Shown: piece by piece, positions 1 to 7,440 of the stretch
How positions within the stretch are numbered: the first letter of the stretch is position 1
Layout: the number at the start of each line of letters is the position of its first letter
NCBI GenBank assembly: GCA_002405515.1
Contig: DHLZ01000056.1
Location: 4,674-17,063 of the forward strand
DNA length: 12,390 nucleotides
Origin: Planctomycetaceae bacterium UBA4655
GTDB taxonomy: Bacteria > Planctomycetota > Planctomycetia > Pirellulales > UBA1268
Direction: 5' to 3'
Notes under the pieces: generated by a model
The model's input: only the letters and a program-made list of their open reading frames with translations
Databases searched by the model: none
Told to the model about the DNA's origin: nothing
Made by a program: the position numbers and the translations under genes

Positions 1-1
1 G

Positions 2-550
2 ATGCGGGTCGTCGACGTGCTCGATTCGATCCCGCTGTTGTTTCTCGTGGTCTTTCTCGTGACGGTGCTGGGCGAGGATTCCGTGCGGCTCGCCCTCGAC
101 TCGCTCGGCATCGGCAGGCTCGCGATCTTCTACGCCGTGGTGGCCGCCGTGAGCTGGCTTTCGATGGCGAGGATCGTGCGGGCGAAGGTGCTCGAACTCC
201 GCGGGGCGACGATGATCGAGGCGGCCCGCGCGGTCGGCGCGGGCCCGGCGAGGATCATCGCCCGCCACCTGCTGCCGAACCTCGCGGGCGTCATCATCGT
301 GAAGCTGTCGCTGGTCGTGCCGCGAGTCATGCTCTTCGAGAGCTTCCTGTCGTTCCTCGGCCTCGGCGTGCAGCCGCCAGACGTGTCGTGGGGGCTCCTG
401 GCGAACGCGGGCTTCCGGGCGCTCGTGCCGTTCGATCCGGCCTGGTGGCTCTTCCTGTTTCCGGCGCTGGCGCTGGCGGTGACGCTGTTGGCGCTCGGGT
501 TTCTCGGCGACGGCCTCCCGGCGGGGACCGAACGGAAGTGGCGGCCGTGA
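2..550 (+). CDS. Oligo/dipeptide ABC transporter permease (OppC/DppC type), 5'-truncated
   Basis: This is the C-terminal 182 residues of an inner-membrane permease of the binding-protein-dependent peptide transporter family (BPD_transp_1). The cytoplasmic EAA loop, which contacts the ATPase subunit, is at about residues 73-93 (EAARAVGAGPARIIARHLLPN starts E-A-A and ends L-P-N). The family motif FLGLGVQPPDVSWG follows at 118-131. Hydrophobic helices lie at about 10-23, 40-57, 94-118 and 147-168, and the protein ends in a short polar tail before TGA. The opening MRVVDVLDSIP matches an internal segment of OppC-like proteins (RxxDVLLAIP), so the true start lies upstream and the first ATG is internal. 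The segment between the first two helices (about 24-40) looks slightly longer than usual. The partner permease, binding protein and ATPases would be expected upstream. The substrate (peptide, nickel or other) cannot be read from this part. Confidence 0.9.
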   Translation: MRVVDVLDSIPLLFLVVFLVTVLGEDSVRLALDSLGIGRLAIFYAVVAAVSWLSMARIVRAKVLELRGATMIEAARAVGAGPARIIARHLLPNLAGVIIVKLSLVVPRVMLFESFLSFLGLGVQPPDVSWGLLANAGFRALVPFDPAWWLFLFPALALAVTLLALGFLGDGLPAGTERKWRP

Positions 551-591
551 AGGGCATCTGTTCCAATCACGGGAGACGGTGGGCTTCCGAC

Positions 592-596
592 AGGAG
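592..596 (+). promoter_or_regulatory. Ribosome binding site choosing the signal peptidase start
   Basis: AGGAG sits 9 bases before the ATG at 606. The in-frame GTG at 579 has GGAG only 3 bases upstream, which is too close, so the ATG at 606 is preferred. Confidence 0.6.
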
Positions 597-605
597 AACG
601 AATCG

Positions 606-2249
606 ATGGGCGGCAACAAGGCGACGGGGTCGGCTTCGCGGCCGGTGATGGCGAAGGGTGATCCCCGCGACGAGCCGAGGCCCGGCGATACCGTGAAGAG
701 CCCGCTCGGCCACGGGCGGGAGACGGTCGAATCGATCGTCGTCGCCTTCACCCTGGCGCTCCTGTTTCGGGCGTTCGAGGCTGAGGCCTTCGTGATCCCG
801 ACCGGCTCCATGGCCCCGACGCTCATGGGCCGCCACAAGGACCTCGCCTGCGAGTCGTGCGGCCGGCCTCACCAGCTCTCGGCGAGCTCGGAGGAGCACG
901 GCAAGAAGGTCCGGCAGGCCCGTTGCCCCAACTGCGGCTGGGTCACGCAGCTCCTGCTGCCAGGCCGCGAGCCCCCGGCCTACGACCCGAGCCATCCGTC
1001 CTTCAACGGCGACCGTATCCTCGTGAGCAAGTTCGCCTACGACTTCGGCGATCCGGCACGGTGGGACGTCGTCGTCTTCAAGTATCCGGAGGATGCCAAG
1101 ACGAACTACATCAAGCGGCTCGTCGGCCTTCCCGGCGAGACGGTCTTCATCCGCAACGGCGACATCTGGATCGGACGTGACGACTCGCCCCCCCGGATCG
1201 CGAGAAAGCCGCAGGAGAAGCTCCTGGCGATGCTTCAGTGCGTCTATGACAGCCGCTACGAGTCGCAGAAGCTCCGCGAATCCGGCTGGCCGGCCTGCTT
1301 CTCCGATTGGCTCCCGGAGCAAGGGGGCTCATGGAGCACGTCCGACGACGGTCGCTCGTTCGAGGCGGCCGTGGACGCAGACGGGACCGCGATGCTCCGC
1401 TACCGCCATTTCTTTCCGGAGCCCGTCGTCTGGGAGAAGCTTTTGCGAGGGGAGCGGGCCGACACCGTCGCCGAGCCGTCGCTCGTAGACGACTTCCAGC
1501 CCTACAACCCCGAGCCGTCGAAGCCCCACTGGGTGGGCGACCTCGCGATCGAGTTCGATTTCGAGGGCCGCGCGGCGACGGGCGAGCTCGTGGTCGATCT
1601 CGTCGAGGCCGGCATCCGCCACGAGGCCCGGATCGACCTCGCGACCGGCGAGGCCACGGTCGCCATTCCCGGCGGCACCGGCGATGGAGCCCCGCGGGCA
1701 CGCACGCCCGTGAGGGGGAAGGGCCGATGGAGGATCCTCGTCGCCAACGTCGATGACGAGGTTTCGCTCTTCGTGGACGGTCGGCCGGTCGCATTCGATC
1801 GGCCGACGACCTACGAACTCGCCGAATCCGCCGGGCCAAGCCTCTCGCCGCAGGAGCCGGGATCGACGGACCCCGGCGACCTCTCGCCGATCGGCGTCTC
1901 CATCCGCGGTGCGTCGGCGGGCATCGAGCGGTTGAGGGTCTTGCGGGACGTTCACTACGTTCGCGCGTCCGACATCCATCCGTCGATGGGTCACGACTCG
2001 GATGCGCGGGGCTACCCGCTCGCGGAAGACCAGTTTTTCATGCTCGGCGACAACTCGTCCGCCAGCATGGACGGCCGGCTCTGGAAGCGGGCCCACCACG
2101 TCGGCCGGGACCTGCTCATCGGCAAGGCCCTCGCCATCTTCTGGCCGCACGGAATCCCGGCAAAATGGAGTGTTTCGGTGCCCCTGGGATCGTCGGATGT
2201 GCGATTGCCCTTCTGGCCCAACTTCGCGAGGATGAAGTTCATCCGGTAG
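606..2249 (+). CDS. lepB: Signal peptidase I with zinc ribbon and large insertion
   Basis: This is a membrane-bound serine/lysine protease that removes signal peptides from exported proteins on the outer face of the inner membrane (547 aa from the ATG at 606). It has a polar N-terminus, one transmembrane helix at about 41-56, and box B with the nucleophile Ser68 (PTGSMAPT). The general base is Lys170 in YIKRLVGLPGE, and the last conserved box is GDNSSASMDGRLW at 481-493. Two insertions make it roughly twice the length of simple bacterial enzymes. The first is a four-cysteine zinc-ribbon-like segment (C82xxC85, C107xxC110) between the Ser and Lys boxes. The second is about 260 residues (roughly 200-460) between the Lys box and the GDN box. 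Its second half has beta-rich strands (EFDFEGRAATGELVVDL, RWRILVANVDDEVSLFVDG) that resemble a LamG/concanavalin fold. Signal peptidases with such insertions are, to my recollection, typical of planctomycetes. It lies 55 bp after the permease gene and 46 bp before lptB. Confidence 0.93.
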   Translation: MGGNKATGSASRPVMAKGDPRDEPRPGDTVKSPLGHGRETVESIVVAFTLALLFRAFEAEAFVIPTGSMAPTLMGRHKDLACESCGRPHQLSASSEEHGKKVRQARCPNCGWVTQLLLPGREPPAYDPSHPSFNGDRILVSKFAYDFGDPARWDVVVFKYPEDAKTNYIKRLVGLPGETVFIRNGDIWIGRDDSPPRIARKPQEKLLAMLQCVYDSRYESQKLRESGWPACFSDWLPEQGGSWSTSDDGRSFEAAVDADGTAMLRYRHFFPEPVVWEKLLRGERADTVAEPSLVDDFQPYNPEPSKPHWVGDLAIEFDFEGRAATGELVVDLVEAGIRHEARIDLATGEATVAIPGGTGDGAPRARTPVRGKGRWRILVANVDDEVSLFVDGRPVAFDRPTTYELAESAGPSLSPQEPGSTDPGDLSPIGVSIRGASAGIERLRVLRDVHYVRASDIHPSMGHDSDARGYPLAEDQFFMLGDNSSASMDGRLWKRAHHVGRDLLIGKALAIFWPHGIPAKWSVSVPLGSSDVRLPFWPNFARMKFIR

Positions 2250-2295
2250 CCGTGTTGCCGCCGGGATTCACGTCGCCACGGATGGTGTGCCCCGT

Positions 2296-3030
2296 ATGCC
2301 GCTGTTGTCGGTCGAAGGACTCGTCAAGAACTACGGTCGTCGCCGCGTGGTCGACGGCGTCGATTTCCACGTCGAGGCCGGCGAGATCGTCGGGCTGCTC
2401 GGCCCCAACGGCGCGGGCAAGACCACGAGCTTCCGCATGACCTGCGGCATGGTGATCCCCGACTCCGGACGGGTGCTCCTCGACGACGAGGAGATCACCG
2501 GCTGGCCGATGTTCAAGCGTGCGCGTGACGGCGGCATGGGCTATCTCGCCCAGGAACAGAGCGTCTTCCGCAAGCTCACCGTGGAGCAGAACCTGCTCGC
2601 CATCATGGAACTCATCGGCATGAAGCCGAAGGAGCGGAGGCGGCGGTGCGAAGAGCTGCTCGAGCAGTTCGACATCGTGAAGATCCGAAAGTCACGGGCG
2701 CACTACATCTCCGGGGGTGAGAAGCGACGACTCGAGATCGCGAGATGCCTCGTCACGGAGCCGCGGATCATCCTGCTCGACGAGCCTTTCACGGGCATCG
2801 ACCCGGTGACGATCCATTCGATCCAGAAGATCATCATGGCGCTCCGAGAGGACGGCATCTCGATCCTCATCACCGACCACCGCGAGCGGGAGACCCTCGC
2901 CATCACCGACCGCAGCTACGTGATCCGCGCCGGCAAGGTGCTCTGCCACGGCACCGCGCAGGAGGTGCTCTCCAACCCCGACGCCAAGAAGTACTACTTC
3001 GGGGAGAGTCCCGGCGTCGAGGCGGCCTGA
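2296..3030 (+). CDS. lptB: LPS export ABC transporter ATP-binding protein LptB
   Basis: This is the cytoplasmic ATPase that drives LptFG to extract lipopolysaccharide from the inner membrane towards the outer membrane (244 aa). It carries a complete ABC set: Walker A GPNGAGKT 36-43, Q-loop Q86, signature SGGEK 139-143, Walker B ILLDEP 159-164, and the switch His195 in ITDHRERETLAITDR. The SGGEKRRLEIAR signature, the TDHxxRETL switch and the C-terminal YYFGE are LptB hallmarks that separate it from branched-chain amino acid ATPases. The start is uncertain: a GTG at 2287 would add three residues (MPR). I prefer the ATG at 2296 because the family begins directly with the beta-strand. No good Shine-Dalgarno is seen for either start. 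No LptA, C, F or G is in the window. Its presence implies an LPS-bearing outer membrane. It follows the signal peptidase gene closely and may be co-transcribed with it. Confidence 0.93.
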   Translation: MPLLSVEGLVKNYGRRRVVDGVDFHVEAGEIVGLLGPNGAGKTTSFRMTCGMVIPDSGRVLLDDEEITGWPMFKRARDGGMGYLAQEQSVFRKLTVEQNLLAIMELIGMKPKERRRRCEELLEQFDIVKIRKSRAHYISGGEKRRLEIARCLVTEPRIILLDEPFTGIDPVTIHSIQKIIMALREDGISILITDHRERETLAITDRSYVIRAGKVLCHGTAQEVLSNPDAKKYYFGESPGVEAA

Positions 3031-3050
3031 CCGGGCAGCGTGTCGATCGA

Positions 3051-3065
3051 TCGGCGACTCGCCGA
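3051..3065. terminator. Small hairpin between convergent genes
   Basis: TCGGCGA-C-TCGCCGA is a perfect 7-base inverted repeat with a one-base centre (it would fold as a 5-bp stem with a 5-base loop). It fills most of the 35-bp gap between lptB and the convergent small membrane protein gene. There is no U-run on either strand, so a role in termination is only a guess. The 8-base palindrome TCGATCGA lies just before it (3043-3050). Confidence 0.3.
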
Positions 3066-3359
3066 CTAGAAGTCGGACCCGCTGTCGATCCGGCGCATCG
3101 AGAGGCTCTTGAGGGCGAGCACCGAGCCGACCGACATCAGCGCCAACCCCAGCCATCGCGGCGGTTGGACCACCTTGCGGGACAGGCCGTTCGGCCAGAC
3201 GCTCTGCTGCTGCGGCTGGAACTGCCGGTCGCCCATCTGGGCCGCGATGAACCGGCTCGAACGTTCGGTGAGGGTGAACGACTCGACCATGCGAAACTGC
3301 ACCCCCGCGAAGAAGAGGAGAAGTCCCACGAGCAGGAAGAATTCGCGGTTGAGTTTCAT
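3066..3359 (-). CDS. Small two-helix membrane protein of unknown function
   Basis: This is a 97-residue protein that I do not recognise. It has two hydrophobic helices, at about 7-22 (FFLLVGLLLFFAGVQF) and 69-85 (WLGLALMSVGSVLALKSL). A polar loop of about 45 residues between them carries a Gln-rich stretch (FQPQQQSVWP). The short N-terminus has Lys and Arg, and the positively charged segment before helix 2 (SRKVVQPPRW) is followed by a SMRRIDSG tail. The likely form is a hairpin in the inner membrane, but topology is uncertain. The gene is convergent with lptB and divergent from the BBP7 barrel gene. Upstream of its ATG there is no strong ribosome binding site. Membrane-like composition and lack of a better competing frame support it being real. 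Confidence 0.65.
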   Translation of the reverse strand: MKLNREFFLLVGLLLFFAGVQFRMVESFTLTERSSRFIAAQMGDRQFQPQQQSVWPNGLSRKVVQPPRWLGLALMSVGSVLALKSLSMRRIDSGSDF

Positions 3360-3682
3360 GGTCGAGCGGTCGATTCGAAAGCCGGCCTTCTTGTCCGCCG
3401 AATCGACGGACGTGGCCTCTTTCTCTCTGATCGGCCCATTCCTCCAGGTCGCTCAAGGCTTCGCCGGGCAGACAGTGTGTCCGGCATCTTCCGAACGATC
3501 GGACGGCCTCGTGGATCCGGAGACGGGGTACGCGAACAATTCGCTCGTTTTCGCAGCTTCCCCAGGTTGTCAGGCGACGGAGGTTCGGGGGGACTCTGCG
3601 GAAAAAACCTGTTGGAACGTCTCTGACGATGACGATGGATGTTCCGGATCAGGGTGCCGTGCATCCCGACCACGGAGTCCAC
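3360..3682. other. Divergent intergenic region of 323 bp
   Basis: This stretch lies between the start of the small membrane protein (-) and the barrel gene (+). It holds an inverted repeat with 9-base arms, GTCGATTCG (3369-3377) and CGAATCGAC (3399-3407), separated by 21 bases. The repeat lies in what would be the 5' leader of the minus-strand gene. I looked for -35/-10 pairs for the barrel gene and found none convincing. Open frames that cross it on both strands are Arg/Ser/Pro-rich and look like GC-rich noise. Confidence 0.5.
3674..3677 (+). promoter_or_regulatory. Ribosome binding site choosing the barrel gene start
   Basis: GGAG lies 5 bases before the ATG at 3683. That ATG gives a protein starting directly with a signal peptide, whereas the in-frame ATG at 3629 would add 18 polar residues and has no comparable site. 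Confidence 0.55.
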
Positions 3683-5233
3683 ATGCCCTCATCGACAAAC
3701 ATCTCGCCGCAGTTCCGATCACCGGGGTCTCTGCTGATCTCCTGTCTCGTGATCGCGATGGCGTGGGCCATCGATGCGAAAGCGGTGGAGCCGGTGCCGT
3801 TCCTCCAGTTCATCGAGAAACAAGCCGTCGCCGAGGCGGCCTCCGGGAGGACGACCACGGAGGAATCCGAAGCGGTCACGGGTGAAGCGGCGGAAACGCA
3901 GCCGCCGGCCGAGCTACCGGAGCACGCCCGTTCGGGGGGCGACGAGAACGGACCCGGAAACGGCCCCGCACCGGTGTCCTCGGTCGAGCGTGTCGCGTTC
4001 GAGTCGCGGTTGATGCAGTTTCCCGTCGCAGGCGAGGAGAACGTGCTCGTCGAGCCGCTCAACGTGCCGGGAATCGTCGCCGCCAACGAGGACGGCAACC
4101 GGTTCGTCGCGCCGGTGGAGGGCATTCCCAGCGCATCCATGCTCATGGAGGAGCCGGCTCTCGCGGAGGTGCCCTTTCCGGCAAGTTCGGGAAAATGGTT
4201 CTCGAGCGGATACTGGTATGCCTCGGCCGAGTCGCTCTGGTACGACCGCAGCCGCAACAAGCGGGTCGAGATCGGTCGCGACTTGGCCGACGAAATTCCG
4301 GACGGTCCGAACAAGCGGGATACTCGGCTTCGCTTCACGACGCTCGCGCAGCCCTTCGACACCGCCCCCGGCTTCCGCGCCACGTTTGGACGCTCGCTCG
4401 GCCGCGACTACCTCGACCGCGACCGTCTCATCGAGTTCACCTACACCGGTGCCCTCCTCTGGCGGGGCGTGGACGGGTGGAACTCGCTCACGCCGGACCC
4501 GACCTTGATTTCGCCCCTCGGCCTGAACGTGCCGGGATTCAACTTCGCCAACACCTACCGGACCTCGCTTGACTCGAACTTCAACTCGTTCGAGACCAAC
4601 TTCCGGCTCCGTCGGCGGCTGGGCCGCGACCAGCTCGTGATGTCGCCCAACGGCGGCTGGTCGCGGCATGCCGAGAGGGGATTCCTGCCGGGCCTGATTC
4701 TCGGCGCCAGGCTCGCCCGCGTTGACGAGGATTTCTGGTTCCGCAGCCGCCGCAACGGCGTGGACCCGAGCGTCTTCAGCGGCGACTACGACATCACCAC
4801 GCAGAACTGGCTGCTCGGCATGAACATCGGCGGCGAACTCGTGTCGCAGAACGAGTTTTACTACTGGGGGCTCCGCGGCCGCGCGGCGCCCGCCCTGACT
4901 TTCGCCTCCGCCCAGCAGACCGTTATCGGCATCAACAGCACGAACATTCCGGCCCCGCCCCCACCCCCGCTCAAACCCGTGCCGAGCCCCGTGTTTCGCG
5001 AGGACCGGAACACGCAGACGAGCCCCGGCTTCATCGGCGACCTGACGCTCTTCGCGGGATGGAACGTCACCCCCAACTTCTCGCTCAAAGTCGGCTACGA
5101 CTTCCTCTGGGTGGCGGGCATCGCCACGGCGACCCGGCAGTTCAACCTCGACGACCTGAGGCAGAACCCGATGGATGCCGGCGGGCAGACCTTCTTCAAC
5201 GGCGTCTCGTTCGGCCTCGAGGGATCCTGGTAG
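3683..5233 (+). CDS. BBP7-family outer membrane beta-barrel protein
   Basis: This is a predicted 516-residue outer-membrane protein. Residues 1-34 form a signal peptide with hydrophobic core 17-30 and an AKA|VEP cleavage site after residue 34. Next comes an acidic, Pro/Ala-rich, low-hydrophobicity segment of about 135 residues (Glu-rich around 40-90). From about residue 172 the protein becomes aromatic and glycine-rich with alternating patterns (WFSSGYWYASAESLWYD, FSLKVGYDFLWVAGIATAT), ending in GVSFGLEGSW. The terminal aromatic residue fits a beta-barrel assembly signal. A proline run (PAPPPPPLKPVPSP) sits in what is probably a surface loop. The layout matches the BBP7 family (formerly DUF1551), which is abundant in Rhodopirellula-like planctomycetes and functionally uncharacterised. 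The substrate is unknown. The gene is convergent with the ketosynthase homologue, 33 bp away. Confidence 0.8.
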   Translation: MPSSTNISPQFRSPGSLLISCLVIAMAWAIDAKAVEPVPFLQFIEKQAVAEAASGRTTTEESEAVTGEAAETQPPAELPEHARSGGDENGPGNGPAPVSSVERVAFESRLMQFPVAGEENVLVEPLNVPGIVAANEDGNRFVAPVEGIPSASMLMEEPALAEVPFPASSGKWFSSGYWYASAESLWYDRSRNKRVEIGRDLADEIPDGPNKRDTRLRFTTLAQPFDTAPGFRATFGRSLGRDYLDRDRLIEFTYTGALLWRGVDGWNSLTPDPTLISPLGLNVPGFNFANTYRTSLDSNFNSFETNFRLRRRLGRDQLVMSPNGGWSRHAERGFLPGLILGARLARVDEDFWFRSRRNGVDPSVFSGDYDITTQNWLLGMNIGGELVSQNEFYYWGLRGRAAPALTFASAQQTVIGINSTNIPAPPPPPLKPVPSPVFREDRNTQTSPGFIGDLTLFAGWNVTPNFSLKVGYDFLWVAGIATATRQFNLDDLRQNPMDAGGQTFFNGVSFGLEGSW

Positions 5234-5266
5234 ACGCGAAACCGCGACGCCCACACGGCCGAACGG

Positions 5267-6529
5267 TCACGTCGGCGGGAGCACCGCCAGGGCGGCGGCC
5301 TGACCCGGCCGGGCGACGTTGAGGGTGAGGATCGCCCCGTCTCGCAACGGCTGCGGCCCGTCGCGAACGACGTTCACCGGGCACTCGGGGTCGGCCGCCT
5401 CGTAGTTGAGCGTCGGTGGGACGAGCCCGCGTCCGACGCCGATCACGCTCGCCGCCAGTTCGACGGCCCCCCCGCCGGCCCCCAGGTGGCCGAAGAAGCT
5501 CTTCGGCGCGGTCACTGGCACGTCGCCGAGGAGCCGCCGGATGACGGCCGCCTCATAGCGGTCTTCGGCGACGGTCGAGAGGCCGTGGGCGTTCACGTGC
5601 GCGACGTCGCGGGGCTCGAGGCCCGACTTCGAAAGCGTCGCCCGGATGGCGGCCGAGAGCGAGTCGCCCATGAGCGGCGCCGTGCGGCCGGGCCGCCGTT
5701 CGTAACGCGAGGCGTCGCCGGCGAGCCTCCCCCGCACGGTGGCCCTCCGGGCCACGGCATGTTCGTACGACTCGAGCACGAAGGCGCCGGCGCCCTCGCC
5801 ATTGACCATCCCATCGCGATCCCGGTCGAAGGGGCGGCAGGCCCGCTCGCAGTCGTCGTGGCGGTGTGACACGATCGACTCGCCGCGGGCCACGATCGCC
5901 AGCGGATGGAGCCGCGAGCCCGCGCCGCCGGCGATCATCACGTCGGCCCAGCCCCGACGGATGACGCTCGCCGCCTCCGCAATCGCAAGGAGGCTCGACA
6001 CGTCGCCGAGCACGATCGTGTTGTTGGGCCCACGAGCGTCGTGGGCGATCGCGATGTGCGAGGCCACCATGTTGGGCAGCTGTTTGAGAAGCCAGAGTGG
6101 AGAGAGTTCCGTGGTGAACGAATCCGCCCATGCCTCGAACCGGAATCGCCCGTCCTGCGAACAGCGGCGAAACGTGCTCTCGAGATCGGCAAGGTCGGTG
6201 TAGATCATGTCGCCGCCGAACACGACGCCGAAGCGGTCGGGGGCGATGCTGCCGCCCACGAGCCCAGCGTCCACCATCGCCAGATCGGCCGCCGTGAACC
6301 CGAGCTGGATGTCGCGGCTCATCACCTTGAGGCTCTTGCGGGGCCGCACGTAGAGCTTGGGATCGAAGTCGCGGATTTCCCCGCCGAAGGCGACGGGCAG
6401 GCCGGCCGTGTCGAAGGAGGTGATCGGCCGCACGCCGCTCCGGCCGCCGACGAGGCTCTCCCAGAACGCGTCGCATCCGATGCCGATCGGGCTGACGACG
6501 CCGACACCCGTGATCACGACTTCCCGCAT
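5267..6529 (-). CDS. Beta-ketoacyl-ACP synthase homologue lacking the catalytic cysteine
   Basis: This is a full-length (420 aa) thiolase-fold protein of the FabF/KAS II type: ITGVGVVSPIG at the start, FDRDRDGMVNGEGAG at 234-248, VNAHGLST with His315, and APKSFFGHLGAG with Lys343 and His348. FabF-type enzymes condense acyl chains with malonyl-ACP through an active-site Cys. Aligning GPNNTIVLGDVSS with the family's GPSxSIxTACxS places Asp176 at that position (codon GAC on the minus strand at 6002-6004). The C-terminal gating loop, normally NSFGFGGTN, reads NVARPGQAA at 404-412. The protein is therefore unlikely to perform ordinary Claisen condensation. It may be a chain-length-factor-like partner, a decarboxylase, or a protein with a new role. 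Cys123, Cys227 and Cys231 exist but are not at the active site. No acyl carrier protein or partner synthase is nearby. The ATG at 6529 has no clear ribosome binding site. Confidence 0.88.
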   Translation of the reverse strand: MREVVITGVGVVSPIGIGCDAFWESLVGGRSGVRPITSFDTAGLPVAFGGEIRDFDPKLYVRPRKSLKVMSRDIQLGFTAADLAMVDAGLVGGSIAPDRFGVVFGGDMIYTDLADLESTFRRCSQDGRFRFEAWADSFTTELSPLWLLKQLPNMVASHIAIAHDARGPNNTIVLGDVSSLLAIAEAASVIRRGWADVMIAGGAGSRLHPLAIVARGESIVSHRHDDCERACRPFDRDRDGMVNGEGAGAFVLESYEHAVARRATVRGRLAGDASRYERRPGRTAPLMGDSLSAAIRATLSKSGLEPRDVAHVNAHGLSTVAEDRYEAAVIRRLLGDVPVTAPKSFFGHLGAGGGAVELAASVIGVGRGLVPPTLNYEAADPECPVNVVRDGPQPLRDGAILTLNVARPGQAAALAVLPPT

Positions 6530-6722
6530 GGTTCACGAACCGAAAGGGTCGGGTGGCGGTTGAGGAGGGGAGCGAAACGAGTTCCGATTGTAGGCTCCGG
6601 CGACGGCGAAAACCTGGATGCCAGCCGAAGCGGACGCCGGGGCGGAGGGGACGGATTGGAGCCGGCGGCGGTGGCGGCTAGGCTGAGCGTCGGTCGGGCA
6701 TGATCCTTCCGTGAGAACAGCC
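6530..6722. other. Divergent intergenic region of 193 bp
   Basis: This gap lies between the ketosynthase homologue (-) and the cytochrome-like gene (+). The only structure I see is a short inverted repeat, GGTTC-AC-GAACC (6530-6541), directly abutting the minus-strand ATG. A possible TTGAGG at 6560 has no matching -10 at a usable spacing. No promoter could be supported. Confidence 0.4.
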
Positions 6723-7328
6723 ATGGGAAAGTCGTCGGTCGTCCTGATCGCGGTCGCGGGCCTCGTCGGGCTCGCCGTCGAGTCCGGTGCCGTCGAGACT
6801 CGTCGCGAACTTCGCCGGGCCGCCCCGCCCGTGAAGTGGGACAAGCTCGTCGAGTCGCAGTTCGAAGCAAACGCCTTTTCGCTGCTCGATGGGGAGCGGC
6901 CGAAGAATTTCGGCAGCCCGGGCGGCGGGGATGGCGCCGGCGGAGCGGGCAAGGAGATCGCCGGGGCCGGTGGTGACGGCGGTGACGGCCGGCCTGGCAA
7001 CGGCGACTTCGACCGCCGCGACATGATGAAGAAGCTCCAGGGGGCCGAGAACTCCCTGGCCGAGATGATGGCGTCGGAGAAGTCGTTCAAGATCGGTGGA
7101 CCGAAGATCGACCAGACGACCGACATCGTGATCATGATGGGAAAGACGCTCTTCAACAACGATCCCGACTACGCGGACGACGACACCTACCTCAAGCACG
7201 CCGAGGACATGACCAGCTACGCGAAGCAGCTGAAGAACCTCTCGAAGAAGGAGGACTACTCCGGCGCGTCCGCCGTCTTCGGGAAGATGCGGACCACCTG
7301 CAACTCCTGCCACGAGGGCTATCGCTGA
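6723..7328 (+). CDS. Secreted class II-like cytochrome c with C-terminal CxxCH
   Basis: This 201-residue protein has a signal peptide (about 1-23, core SVVLIAVAGLVGLAV) and a single haem-binding motif CNSCH at 193-197, four residues from the end. One CxxCH at the extreme C-terminus after a helical region is the layout of class II cytochromes c (cytochrome c'/c556), four-helix bundles of the periplasm. Residues 97-192 are helix-forming with methionines (MMKKLQGAENSLAEMM, TDIVIMMGKTLF) that could supply an axial ligand or lie near the haem. A glycine-rich linker (63-95) separates the helical part from an N-terminal segment of about 35 residues. The redox partner is unknown. The start at 6723 is preferred: GAGA lies 6 bases upstream and the signal peptide follows directly. 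A GTG at 6711 would add four residues. The gene is convergent with the porin gene. Confidence 0.75.
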   Translation: MGKSSVVLIAVAGLVGLAVESGAVETRRELRRAAPPVKWDKLVESQFEANAFSLLDGERPKNFGSPGGGDGAGGAGKEIAGAGGDGGDGRPGNGDFDRRDMMKKLQGAENSLAEMMASEKSFKIGGPKIDQTTDIVIMMGKTLFNNDPDYADDDTYLKHAEDMTSYAKQLKNLSKKEDYSGASAVFGKMRTTCNSCHEGYR

Positions 7329-7375
7329 GAAGCGGCGGGGCCACGTCACGTCGCCCGGGCCGCCCGGCTGACCGA

Positions 7376-7403
7376 GGAAAAAGTCCGTCCACGAACTTTT
7401 TCC
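7376..7403. repeat. Long palindrome, possible bidirectional terminator
   Basis: GGAAAAAGT (7376-7384) is exactly complementary to ACTTTTTCC (7395-7403) with 10 bases between. The symmetry continues inside with CGT/ACG (7386-7388 and 7391-7393). The A-run before and T-run after the stem, and its place between two convergent genes (cytochrome-like ending at 7328 and porin ending at 7497), fit a terminator that works on both strands. It could also be a dispersed intergenic repeat. Confidence 0.5.
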
Positions 7404-7440
7404 AGTTGCAAAACTTCGTTGTGCACGGGAGCTGCGCCAC

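Noticed and set aside
3612..3640. Possible promoter TTGGAA...ATGGAT before the barrel gene
   Set aside because: The -10 half matches only two of six consensus bases and the region is not AT-rich.
3356..3682. 108-codon minus-strand frame whose stop overlaps (ATGA) the start of the small membrane protein gene
   Set aside because: The overlap looks like translational coupling, but the product is Arg/Pro/Ser-rich low complexity, starts with GTG without a ribosome binding site, and resembles nothing known to me.
3914..5254. 446-codon minus-strand frame antisense to the BBP7 gene
   Set aside because: Composition is Val/Glu/Arg-rich with no recognisable fold; the plus strand encodes a clear exported barrel protein.
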